This document shows positions 1-7,193 of a DNA stretch of 9,226 nucleotides, in pieces. The notes under the pieces are model-generated. The model was not told the origin of the DNA. It saw only the letters and a program-made list of their open reading frames with translations, and did no database searches. Position 1 is the first letter of the stretch; each line of letters opens with the position of its first letter. Source of the DNA: Bdellovibrionales bacterium (lineage in GTDB: Bacteria; Bdellovibrionota; UBA1018; CAIPTA01); NCBI GenBank assembly GCA_021730855.1, contig JAKFYM010000237.1, positions 1 through 9,226 on the forward strand, in the 5' to 3' direction. The translations under genes and the position numbers were made by a program.

Positions 1-930
1 CGCCACAGTGCAAAGCACGGAGGTAAACCAAATCCTGGTGTAGAAAGGATCCCGCTCGAGGATGCGCTGGCGCTTGAGGTGCGGCGGCATCGGCGAATAA
101 CTCACGTAGAAGGTGATGTCGCGAAACTGGATCTTGGCGAGGTCCGTTTGTTTGAGGTGAAAACGATTGCCTTGGAAATCGCTCAAGGGCAGAAGCTGCT
201 TGCCCGTGCGCACCACGCCCTCCATCTCGCCCGAGAACTGCAAGGCCACCGTAGAGCCTTCAAAGGAAACGAGCGGAAAAGAAGAGTGCAAGCCGGGCAC
301 GAGGAAGGTGGCATCCTTGCCTTCGCCCAAGGTCACCGGCACTTGCTCGACCACGTGTTTCACGTCGAGGATCACGTCACCCCAGTACATCACCACTTGC
401 AGGGCCTGCTCGGCCGAGGAGGGATAGTCGAAGATCTGGATCACATCGCGTTCATCTTCTAGAATGAGCGGGCGGAAATCTTCTTCGTTGTCGTAGTAGA
501 GTTTACGGCCGGCGGAGGAAGGAAGGCGGGCCCCAGTGCTGCTTTGGGCATCCACCTGCGCGCGCTTGTAAGCAAGCGTGGCAAAGCCGATCTTGATCTC
601 GTCCCCATCTTTGAGTTCGGCATTGACCACTTTGCGATCGTTCACGAACACGCCCGTCTCGCTGGCCATATCGTAAATACTGGTCTGGCCCTGCTCGTCC
701 ATCTCGATCACGGCGTGCACGTTGGACACCGAATTCTGCTGGATGCGAATGTCGCTCGAGAGCGCGCTGCCGATCACCACGCGTTTTTTGTTCACCTTAT
801 AGGTCTTTTTGGTTTCCTCTTTGCCCGCTCGGAGGAAGAGGTGAAAGACCATGACGAACTGAGTTTGCTGCGCCTCGGGCGCATTCATGGGCGGAAGGTT
901 TATGCGTTTGTCGTTCATATCATTGCTCAT
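1..930 (-). CDS. GltG/PglI-like FHA-domain inner-membrane protein, C-terminal part cut by the window edge
   Basis: The reading frame is open for 310 residues from an ATG at 930 to the left edge with no stop. Residues about 46-122 form an FHA fold: IGS at 53-55, SDI at 59-61, VSNVHA at 68-73, TGVFVN at 92-97 and the GD-x-I-x-IG strand at 109-115. Residues about 155-285 form a second all-beta module (YWGDVILDV at 182-190) of the kind I associate with the myxobacterial GltG/GltJ (PglI/AgmX) proteins. A basic stretch (KRQR at 286-289) is followed by a hydrophobic run starting IWFTSVLC at 300, probably the first turns of a membrane helix. The family normally continues into a periplasmic linker and TonB-like C terminus, which would lie off the window. 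The start overlaps the stop of the preceding gene as ATGA and has only a weak ribosome site, which suggests coupling; ATG at 918 is an alternative. The GltG assignment rests on architecture plus neighbours. The FHA domain is clear. Confidence 0.85.
   Translation of the reverse strand, partial: MSNDMNDKRINLPPMNAPEAQQTQFVMVFHLFLRAGKEETKKTYKVNKKRVVIGSALSSDIRIQQNSVSNVHAVIEMDEQGQTSIYDMASETGVFVNDRKVVNAELKDGDEIKIGFATLAYKRAQVDAQSSTGARLPSSAGRKLYYDNEEDFRPLILEDERDVIQIFDYPSSAEQALQVVMYWGDVILDVKHVVEQVPVTLGEGKDATFLVPGLHSSFPLVSFEGSTVALQFSGEMEGVVRTGKQLLPLSDFQGNRFHLKQTDLAKIQFRDITFYVSYSPMPPHLKRQRILERDPFYTRIWFTSVLCTVA
927..930 (-). promoter_or_regulatory. ATGA stop-start overlap coupling the 94-residue gene to the FHA gene
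   Basis: The TGA of the small secreted protein (927-929) overlaps the ATG of the FHA protein (928-930). No strong purine-rich ribosome site precedes it; the upstream bases on the minus strand read GCTTAAGCTGAA. Translation of the FHA protein therefore probably depends on termination of the small gene. Confidence 0.5.
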
Positions 931-1211
931 TTCAGCTTAAGCGAGTCGCGCATCAACTCGCGGTGAAAGTTAGGGCATAGTTTCACAAGGCTGCCAAATT
1001 GTTTCTCAGGAGGCGTGACCACATACACCCCTTCGGGGTTGTTGGCGGTGCCTTCCACCACGGCGTCGTCGAAACTCACCGAGGTCTTCTTCTTATAAAT
1101 AATTTTTGGCTTATTCTCGTCATCGGCGCCCACGTCTTCACCGGGCTCCTCGGCATGCGCATAGGAAGCCAACAACGCTAACGCCGCCCAAAGGCTGAAG
1201 AAAGTCTTCAT
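927..1211 (-). CDS. Small secreted protein of the gliding/Nfs-type operon, function unknown (GltF position)
   Basis: This 94-residue protein begins with a clear signal peptide, about 1-20, with probable cleavage after SYAHA. An acidic linker follows (about 21-33), then a compact region: KTSVSFDDAVVEG at 42-54, NPEGVYVV at 58-65 and FGSLVKLCPNFHRELM at 72-87. I recognise the pattern 'K-x-S/T-x-x-x-F-D/E ... V-x-G ... P-x-G-x-Y ... F-x-x-L-x-x-L ... F-x-x-E' as typical of short exported proteins next to large TPR proteins in deltaproteobacterial gliding-type loci, but I know no biochemical role. By position between the GltD-like and GltG-like genes it corresponds to gltF of Myxococcus; that is synteny, not demonstrated homology. 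It has one cysteine (C79). Its ATG overlaps the upstream stop by ATGA, and an AAGGAG sits 8 nt before the start, so translation is probably coupled and efficient. A periplasmic adaptor role is a guess. Confidence 0.85.
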   Translation of the reverse strand: MKTFFSLWAALALLASYAHAEEPGEDVGADDENKPKIIYKKKTSVSFDDAVVEGTANNPEGVYVVTPPEKQFGSLVKLCPNFHRELMRDSLKLK

Positions 1212-1225
1212 TCTTTGCTCTCCTT
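1208..1225 (-). promoter_or_regulatory. Translational coupling site: AAGGAG plus ATGA stop-start overlap
   Basis: AAGGAG at 1220-1225 lies within the last codons of the GltD-like gene, 8 nt before the ATG (1209-1211) of the 94-residue protein. That ATG overlaps the upstream TGA (1208-1210). Ribosomes finishing the large TPR protein can reinitiate directly, which would link the amounts of the two proteins. Confidence 0.6.
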
Positions 1226-4200
1226 CGTATTCCAGAATTCCAAGATCAGCTTGGCGAATTCATTGTCCATCGATTCCATCCGGCTGGCCGCACGGCTGCG
1301 ATCACCCTTGGCGAGCGCGAGGATGGCTTCCGCAAACGTGCCGTTCTCGCCCCCACCCTGGGTCACGAGCGAGCTATCCACCTGGCTGAGCTTGCCCATC
1401 GCCAAATTGGCCAGCGAAATGCCCCGCTTCACTTCTCTATCATTCGGCACGCGCACTTCGAGCTGGCGGTAGGCCTGGCTCACGTGGCGCCAGAGGCCTG
1501 CACCCATATGCAGGCGCGCGATATTTTTCTTCGGCACCACCGCAAACTCATCCTGCGCGAGCGCGGCCTTGAAGCCGGCGATGGCGCGCATATAGTCGCC
1601 CTCGCGGCCCTTCATATACCCAATATTGTTGAGGGCTGGCCCGTACTTGGAGTTCTTCTGCAGCGCCTGCAGATAAAAAATCTCGGCCAGGTCGGTCTCG
1701 CCACGCAAGAGATGGCGGTTGCCGATTGCGTTCCAAGCGGCCACATCCTCGGGGCGGGAGCGCAGGGTGGCGCGGTTTTTCTCGAGCTCAGATTCCGAAT
1801 CCGGCACCTCGCCCATCACCCAATTTTCCGGCTTCTGCCAGTCCACGAGCTGCACGAGCGGCAAACGATCCGGCTTGGCCGAATGGAGCACCGAGAGGAT
1901 ATAAGCGCGGGCCATCACGGGCCCCACCACTTGGAGCTGCTCGCCCTTTTGCATTGCGGTCTCGAGGGTCTCGCTCATTTTTGTGTAGACCGGGGCCGCC
2001 ACGGATTTCAGCTGCGCGCGGAATTTGGCTTTGTCCTCATTGGAATATTCATTCGGCACGGGCGCGCCCTCGAGCTTCTGCGCAAAAGTGCGGTACGCCA
2101 TGGCCATGCGCTGGAAGGCTTCCACGCCCCAGGTGCCATCTCCGAAATCCATCACCTCGATATAGCCTTTATTGAGGCGGTCGAGAGCCGCGAGCTTGGC
2201 GTTGATGTCGGCCTTGAGCTGCTTTTCCGGAAGCCGTAGGGGGGCGTTTTGAAATGCCTCCTCAAGGGGAATCAGCAACTCAAGCCGCGCGCGGGCGCCA
2301 TAACTCAGCTCTTCGCCCGAGGGTTTTCCCTTGGATTTCACTTTCGAAATCGTGGTGCGCAGATAATTCTGGGCCTTTTCTTCTTCTCTAAGTTTTTGGT
2401 AGAGCAGCGCGGTCTCCATCGTAGCGCCCACGGCATGCGGGCCATCGGGGAAAGCGCTCACGTATTTTTGAAAAGAACGGATCGCTTCGGGCACATTGCC
2501 TTCATCCCGCATCCGCTTGGCCACGTCGAAGAGGAATTCCCCGGCCGCATCGCGGGCCGAGCCAATGCCCTTGTTGGCGGCATCCACGATCTTTCGGAAA
2601 TCTTCGGCCGCTTTGTCGTTCTGGCGCAGAGCCTTACGCAAAAGCGCGCCCGATCGCAGGGCCTCGAGCGCGGCTTTCTGGGAATCGGCCTTGAGCGAGC
2701 CGAGCTTGCCTTCGTAGATATTGTAGTAGAGCTCGTAGACATCGGCGGCTTCCGAATAACGACCGGAGAGGAAGTGATCGTTTCCCGCACCCAGGATATT
2801 TTTTTCGGCCAGGTCGTTGCCGGGATACACCTGCAGGATCTGCTGGTAGATGCGTAGCTCGTTTTTCCGATCGCCGGCCTTGTGATAGCTCACGGCCGCG
2901 TTGTTGAGGGCCTTGATGCGCACCTCAGGATCCTTGGATTCTGCCGCTAGCCTCTCGTAGGCACTTGCGGCCTTGTCGAAGTCCTTGTCTTCTTCCACCT
3001 GGCGCACTTGCTGGAATTGCGCGCGGGACACAATCGACTCGAGGCGCTTGCGGAACTCGCCCTTATCATCCTGGGCCATGAGCCGGCCATTGGCCAAAAA
3101 TCCCTTCGAGAGCCGCTCTGCAGCTTCATAGTCCTTACGATCTTCGGCATCCTTTAGCAGGGTGGCGGCGGCATCCCAGGCCTGGCGCGACTGTGGATAT
3201 TTTTCGATCAGGGCCTCGAGGCGCGGCCGCGCTTCATCCATTCGGTTGCTCGTGACCAGGATCCCGGCCGCGCGCGCGAGGTAGCGGCTCGCGTCTTTGT
3301 CGTTCGGATAAGTGCGTAGGTAGGCATCGATCGCGCCGATCACCTGGTCGCCATCCGCCTTGCTGAGATTTTTCTCGCTCCGGCCCTTGAGGTAGGTGTC
3401 GAGGGCGTAGATCAGGCCGGCGGCGGCGTCTTTGCCGTATTTTTTGTACGCGCCCTCGTCCTCCGCCTTGTCCATGATGTGGCGGTATTGGGCGGCGGCT
3501 TCACGATGTTTGCCCATCTGGCTGAGCACATCGGCCAGGTAGAACTCGATCTCCGCCACGTCTTCCATCTTGGCCTTCGGTCCAAAGGTGGCGAGATAGA
3601 GGCGGTAAAGATCTTCGGCGCGCGCGAAGGCGGCTTTCGGGTCCCGCGATTTGTTGCCTTCTTTATGCGCGAGTGTGGCGGCCTTGCGCACCTGCGAGCG
3701 CAGGATCTCGGTTTTTTCGGCCTCGGGGGCATCGGCATTGGTCACGAACTCGGCCGTCATGGTCTTGAGGAGCGCGGCCTGGCGGCCGGAATCGCCCTTG
3801 GAATTGGCCACGTTGAGGCTGTCCACCATGATCTCGAATCTTTGCTCCTGGCCTTCTTTCGTGGCCGCGCCGCCCATGGACAATAATTGTTTATTGATGG
3901 TGAGGGCCCGAGCGTATTTTCCTTGGCGTTGGTAGTTATCGGCCAGCTTGCGCAGCACAGAGGCCGCATCGGCCTCGCCAAATAGATCGGTGAAGTAAGC
4001 GGCGGCATCATCCACCTTGCCGCCCTCGGAATAAAAGAGCGCCAGGGAGTCTGCGGCATCGCGCTGCAGGGCCAATCCGGCTTTGGCGGCTTCGGGATTG
4101 TCGCGTCCGATCACGATCGCCTCGCGCATGGTGGCGGCGGCGCCATTGTAGTCCTTCAGCTTAAATAAGCTCCAGCCCAAGCCGTAGAGGATGCGCGGGC

Positions 4201-4879
4201 GGGCGGGAGTGTCTCCCACCTTGGCGGCACGCTCGTAGTAGCGACGGCTCTTGGCGAAATCGCGGTTCGCAAAAGAATAGTCGGCGATATAGCGGTAAGC
4301 CTCGGAAGCAAATTTGCTGCGCGGATATTTTTCGGCGATCTGCTCAAAGCTCTGCACAGCTTCACGCTTGCGGCCAAGTTCCCAGCGGTTGAAGCCAAGG
4401 AAATAATAGACTTCGTCGATGCGGTTGTAGCGCTCCTTTTGCATCGGGATTTTTTCCAGCACCGACACCGCTTGGCTCAGCCACTGCTTGGAGGTGTCGA
4501 GCTCGATCACGGGTTTGCGGGTGCGCTTCTGGCGGTCGAGCGGGAGCGCCAAATAGGCGTCCATTTTTTTGCTCCACTGCTCGTTCTCTTTATAGAAATA
4601 AAGGCGGTACTTTTCGGTATAGAGCTCTGCCAGGCGCAAAAGCAGGTCGGGCTGCTGCTCGCGGGCGGAGGAACGCGTGAGCACCAGACGCAGCTGCTTG
4701 ATCTCCGCATTGCGGTATTGGTCGATGCGCGCTTCCTGAGCGCTCAAGGACTGCTGAAATTCCTGAGGCGAAAGCGCAAGCGCTTCCGTGCTCATCCCCG
4801 AAACGGAGAGGAAGGTCAGGAAAACCAGCGTATTAATAGCATTCCGGTCGTAACGCGAAAACATAATCCCCCAGCTCAT
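1208..4879 (-). CDS. Very large secreted TPR protein, GltD/AgnA-like
   Basis: A periplasmic scaffold of about 1223 residues, nearly all helical repeat. After an N-terminal signal sequence (hydrophobic core INTLVFLTFLSVSG, likely cleavage after TEALA) come many TPR-like units. The clearest are YYFLGFNRWELGRKREAVQSF (158-178) and the following two repeats to about 255, and the closing pair about 1047-1110 (WNAIGNRHLLRGETDLAEIF and ALNNIGYMKGREGDYMRAI). Between them lies a non-TPR helical region, around 'FGDGTWGVEAF' and 'APVPNEY', as in myxobacterial GltD/AgnA-type proteins. The product contains no cysteine. Length, export signal and placement next to GltE-, GltF- and GltG-like genes support a GltD-like role linking inner- and outer-membrane parts of a motility or secretion machine. 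Three ATGs compete for the start: 4897 (no ribosome site), 4879 (GGGGAG 10 nt upstream, chosen) and 4864 (G-rich stretch too close). All overlap the end of the upstream gene. NfsD-like is the main alternative identity. Confidence 0.88.
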   Translation of the reverse strand: MSWGIMFSRYDRNAINTLVFLTFLSVSGMSTEALALSPQEFQQSLSAQEARIDQYRNAEIKQLRLVLTRSSAREQQPDLLLRLAELYTEKYRLYFYKENEQWSKKMDAYLALPLDRQKRTRKPVIELDTSKQWLSQAVSVLEKIPMQKERYNRIDEVYYFLGFNRWELGRKREAVQSFEQIAEKYPRSKFASEAYRYIADYSFANRDFAKSRRYYERAAKVGDTPARPRILYGLGWSLFKLKDYNGAAATMREAIVIGRDNPEAAKAGLALQRDAADSLALFYSEGGKVDDAAAYFTDLFGEADAASVLRKLADNYQRQGKYARALTINKQLLSMGGAATKEGQEQRFEIMVDSLNVANSKGDSGRQAALLKTMTAEFVTNADAPEAEKTEILRSQVRKAATLAHKEGNKSRDPKAAFARAEDLYRLYLATFGPKAKMEDVAEIEFYLADVLSQMGKHREAAAQYRHIMDKAEDEGAYKKYGKDAAAGLIYALDTYLKGRSEKNLSKADGDQVIGAIDAYLRTYPNDKDASRYLARAAGILVTSNRMDEARPRLEALIEKYPQSRQAWDAAATLLKDAEDRKDYEAAERLSKGFLANGRLMAQDDKGEFRKRLESIVSRAQFQQVRQVEEDKDFDKAASAYERLAAESKDPEVRIKALNNAAVSYHKAGDRKNELRIYQQILQVYPGNDLAEKNILGAGNDHFLSGRYSEAADVYELYYNIYEGKLGSLKADSQKAALEALRSGALLRKALRQNDKAAEDFRKIVDAANKGIGSARDAAGEFLFDVAKRMRDEGNVPEAIRSFQKYVSAFPDGPHAVGATMETALLYQKLREEEKAQNYLRTTISKVKSKGKPSGEELSYGARARLELLIPLEEAFQNAPLRLPEKQLKADINAKLAALDRLNKGYIEVMDFGDGTWGVEAFQRMAMAYRTFAQKLEGAPVPNEYSNEDKAKFRAQLKSVAAPVYTKMSETLETAMQKGEQLQVVGPVMARAYILSVLHSAKPDRLPLVQLVDWQKPENWVMGEVPDSESELEKNRATLRSRPEDVAAWNAIGNRHLLRGETDLAEIFYLQALQKNSKYGPALNNIGYMKGREGDYMRAIAGFKAALAQDEFAVVPKKNIARLHMGAGLWRHVSQAYRQLEVRVPNDREVKRGISLANLAMGKLSQVDSSLVTQGGGENGTFAEAILALAKGDRSRAASRMESMDNEFAKLILEFWNTKESKE

Positions 4880-6380
4880 CCGCCCAGAACTCCCCATTGA
4901 AGTGCCAGAAATATTGACTGTCGGCGATGGACGGGCGGCCCAAAGAGCCGCGTTTTTTATTGCCCCAAATATCTTGGCCGGCGTTCACGTTGTCGGCCAT
5001 TTTCTCCACCTGGTTGCGCGAGCGGCGGAGCATCTCAAGCTTGATGATGTCCACGGTGCTCACGTTGGCCAGAAGACTTTTGTACTCCGTCGAGAGCCGC
5101 TCTCGCACGAAACTTCCCCCAAGCTCCTGCGCGGTCTGCCAGCGCCAGTTGAGCACGTCTTTCAGAAATCCACCCAAGCCCTTGGCTCCGGCCACGCCGA
5201 GGCTGCTCACATAAGCACTCTCTTTGCGCACTTTCGCTCCCGTCTGGGCGAGTTGCACAAAGTAGGGCGAGCGCACGAAGCGGTTCATCACCTGGTCGAG
5301 CGGCTTCTCGCTATGCACCTTGGTGTTCATCGCGTTCATGCCCTTTTCAAAGAGACGCACGAGGCTGCGCGTGGAGCCATTCGCGGATTCATCGAGCAGC
5401 GATTTCATCTCCTGGCCCACCCTCGTGTACTTACGCGCGAAATCCTGCGATTCCTTTTCCACGTCCCCATACACACACATCTGGAGGTAGCTGATCGCCC
5501 GGAGCATCTCTACTTCGGAATCGTAGAACCAGGTGAGCCCCGGAGCCTTGTAGGTGACAAGACGCCCAAGCGCACGGTTGTAGTCCCCACGCGCGATCGC
5601 CGCCCAAGCGCGTTCATACTGGATTTGCGGCCAAACCAAGCTCTGGATCTCCACCCGGTCGTACCAGATATCGGCCTCCGCATAGTTCTTGGCTTGGTAG
5701 TAGCCACGGGCCGCGCCAGCCGCGCAGCGATTTCTCAGCTCGCGCACCTCGCTCCCGGTCTGCGATTTGGTGTACTGCCCTTTATCCGCCAGATTGGCGC
5801 AGGCTTTGAAATCGTTCACGCCCTGGTCCGTATTGCCCGCGATCAATTGGGCCGTGCCCCGCAGGAACAAAGCCGAAGGATAGTTGGGGAAATTCTCGTC
5901 GATCCCATTCACTGCCCGAATCACGTCGTGCGGGCGCTGGCCAAAGAGATGCTCTTGCGCAAGGAAATAGAGATAGTAGTTCCGCTGGGAGGGCGGGTAT
6001 TGGTCCTCGCGGGTGTACTTGAGCACGTACTTCTTAAAGAGAGCTCCGCCCACTCCGTCCACCAGCTGCTGGGTGCTATTCAACGCGAGCCGAATGGTGC
6101 GGTCGTCGCCCTTAGCCAAAGCTTTGAGGAAGAAATAAGAAGCGGACTGCGGCAGCCCCTGGGCCACGAGCGCATTGCTCACATGAGCATAGGCGAGGGA
6201 TTTCTGGCCATCATCCTTGGCTCGTTGCACGGCTTGAAAATAGTAACGTGCGGCCTGGAAATACAATCCACGTTTCTCGAACTTCATGCCTTCCTGGATG
6301 TAGGATTCCGGCGCATATTCTGCGGCCTGTGCAGGGGCCGAGGCGCCCAGCAGGAGCAAAAGGAATAAAATTTTCTTCAT
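4833..6380 (-). CDS. Secreted TPR protein, GltE/AglT-like
   Basis: This 515-residue protein has a textbook signal peptide (MKKILFLLLLLGASAPAQA, cleavage near 19/20). No cysteine is present at the cleavage site, so as read it is a soluble periplasmic protein, not a lipoprotein. TPR-like helix pairs are visible at about 26-90 (GMKFEKRGLYFQAARYYFQA), 135-200 (YFLAQEHLFGQRPHDVIRAV) and 219-275 (ARGYYQAKNYAEADIWYDRV). Residues about 280-480 are helical without a clear repeat. The C terminus carries an aromatic motif WHFNGEFWADELGDY (492-506), then Cys514. I recognise this W-x-F-x-GE-x-W-x-DELG-x-Y signature from AglT/GltE-like gliding proteins. Four cysteines (194, 219, 302, 514) could form disulfides. 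A GGGAGGG ribosome site precedes the ATG by 4 nt, 18 nt after the barrel gene. The gene end overlaps the start of the GltD-like gene, and in Myxococcus GltD and GltE are likewise encoded side by side. NfsE-like is the alternative. Confidence 0.88.
   Translation of the reverse strand: MKKILFLLLLLGASAPAQAAEYAPESYIQEGMKFEKRGLYFQAARYYFQAVQRAKDDGQKSLAYAHVSNALVAQGLPQSASYFFLKALAKGDDRTIRLALNSTQQLVDGVGGALFKKYVLKYTREDQYPPSQRNYYLYFLAQEHLFGQRPHDVIRAVNGIDENFPNYPSALFLRGTAQLIAGNTDQGVNDFKACANLADKGQYTKSQTGSEVRELRNRCAAGAARGYYQAKNYAEADIWYDRVEIQSLVWPQIQYERAWAAIARGDYNRALGRLVTYKAPGLTWFYDSEVEMLRAISYLQMCVYGDVEKESQDFARKYTRVGQEMKSLLDESANGSTRSLVRLFEKGMNAMNTKVHSEKPLDQVMNRFVRSPYFVQLAQTGAKVRKESAYVSSLGVAGAKGLGGFLKDVLNWRWQTAQELGGSFVRERLSTEYKSLLANVSTVDIIKLEMLRRSRNQVEKMADNVNAGQDIWGNKKRGSLGRPSIADSQYFWHFNGEFWADELGDYVFALRPECY
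4890..4895 (-). promoter_or_regulatory. Ribosome binding site favouring the 4879 start of the GltD-like gene
   Basis: GGGGAG on the minus strand ends 10 nt before the ATG at 4877-4879. The upstream ATG at 4895-4897 has no purine-rich site in front of it. The downstream ATG at 4862-4864 has only a GGGGGA that is 2 nt away, closer than usual. The site lies inside the coding sequence of the upstream GltE-like gene. It supports, without proving, 4879 as the start. Confidence 0.4.
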
Positions 6381-6398
6381 CTGACCCTCCCTGGTCGA

Positions 6399-7130
6399 TT
6401 AGAAGGTATAGCTCAGCCCCAAGGTCACGAAATAATTGTCATAGGTTTCTTCCACCGCGCCCCTGCTGGAAGTGAGGTCGCCATCCACTCCGGTGGGAGC
6501 AGTGTAATAGACAGCCAAGAAATCCAAGCGGGCCGCAAAGTTGCGGGTGATGAAAAATTTCTGCCCCGTGCCCCAGTGGAAAGACGTATGCGAGGTCTCG
6601 GTGATGCGTGGCGCATTACCAATGGTGGTATTGAGATCGATCTCCGAAGCCACTTGGCCAAGGCCCGCCTCAAAATGCCAATCGATATAGAGGATCTGAT
6701 TGAACATATTGATCTTGCCGTAGAAAGGCAGCCAGACCACCGAGGCACCGTACATCGATTGGATGTCGCGGACGGCGGGAATGCGGGAGGCCACCGAGGC
6801 CAAGGCCGCCACATTGCTGTTCTCGGAATTGGAATTGAATCCGCCAAAGACCGAAACGCCCAAACTTTCACTGAGATAGTAAAAGGCGCGAGGCAATAAA
6901 ATACGGCGAGTGCGGTAAGGTTCCCCAATGCCCAAGCCTCCGGAGATGGCCAATTCGAGCTTTTGCTTTTTGACGTATTTGCGGTTCTGTACCACGTAGA
7001 TTTTTTTGTCTGGATCTAGCCAGGAAAAATCATACTCATTTTCAGCCACCGCATTGGGAGCGTCCTCCGCGCGTGCAGGTTGGGATAGAAAACTGATGAG
7101 GATAAAAAAAGAAATCGCTCGAACTGACAT
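6399..7130 (-). CDS. Outer-membrane beta-barrel protein of the gliding-complex type (GltA/B/H-like class)
   Basis: A 243-residue exported protein: signal peptide 1-21 (cleavage after QPARA), a short linker, then the conserved entry 'FSWLDPDKKIYVVQNRKY' (35-52). The rest alternates polar and hydrophobic residues as expected for membrane beta strands and contains WLPFYGKINMFNQILYIDWHF (133-153) and GTGQKFFITRNFAARLD (187-203). It ends in an aromatic beta-signal, LGLSYTF, with a terminal Phe as used for Bam-dependent insertion. The sequence fits the outer-membrane barrel family widespread in Myxococcus and Bdellovibrio, often encoded beside gliding-type TPR genes. I cannot say which of GltA, GltB or GltH is closest. 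It is the first gene of the run, with a GGGGGAG ribosome site 4 nt before the ATG, and starts 37 nt after the stop of the helicase-nuclease gene. A probable role is the outer-membrane, surface-contact end of the envelope complex. Confidence 0.88.
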   Translation of the reverse strand: MSVRAISFFILISFLSQPARAEDAPNAVAENEYDFSWLDPDKKIYVVQNRKYVKKQKLELAISGGLGIGEPYRTRRILLPRAFYYLSESLGVSVFGGFNSNSENSNVAALASVASRIPAVRDIQSMYGASVVWLPFYGKINMFNQILYIDWHFEAGLGQVASEIDLNTTIGNAPRITETSHTSFHWGTGQKFFITRNFAARLDFLAVYYTAPTGVDGDLTSSRGAVEETYDNYFVTLGLSYTF

Positions 7131-7164
7131 ATCGCTCCCCCGTCCATGGTGGTCTAACTAGATA

Positions 7165-7193
7165 AGTTTATGCTAACACAAGCTTTTGTCCAA
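7165..7193 (-). promoter_or_regulatory. Candidate sigma70-like promoter for the gliding-type operon
   Basis: On the minus strand TTGGAC (7188-7193) and TAAACT (7165-7170) are separated by exactly 17 nt. The -10-like box matches four of six consensus positions, the -35-like box only three. The stop codon of the helicase gene (TAA, 7168-7170) lies inside the -10-like box. Transcription would begin near 7158 and leave a short leader of about 28 nt carrying the GGGGGAG ribosome site of the barrel gene. This is the only plausible promoter I see near the operon start, and the match is weak; read-through from the helicase gene is the alternative. Confidence 0.25.

Noticed and set aside
79..966. Plus-strand open frames of 127 and 140 codons near the left end
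   Set aside because: They lie opposite the FHA gene, whose frame is open without a stop to the window edge and shows clear FHA strands.
1484..2857. Two long plus-strand open frames (251 and 202 codons) inside the large TPR gene
   Set aside because: They are antisense shadows of a clearly repetitive coding sequence, with no recognisable domain, no fitting ribosome site and no neighbours on that strand.
1208..4879. Possible DNA-level tandem repeats within the TPR gene
   Set aside because: The repeats are protein-level and diverged. I see only short shared GC-rich phrases, not true DNA repeats.
4902..6368. A 488-codon open frame on the plus strand, lying antisense across almost the whole GltE-like gene
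   Set aside because: It is explained by the base composition and codon use of the real minus-strand gene. The minus-strand product has a signal peptide, TPRs and a known C-terminal signature, while the plus-strand product is rich in His, Arg, Leu and Val without any domain pattern.
7131..7167. Possible terminator hairpin after the helicase gene
   Set aside because: Only the six-base palindrome CCATGG and no T-run after a stable stem were found, so nothing resembles an intrinsic terminator.
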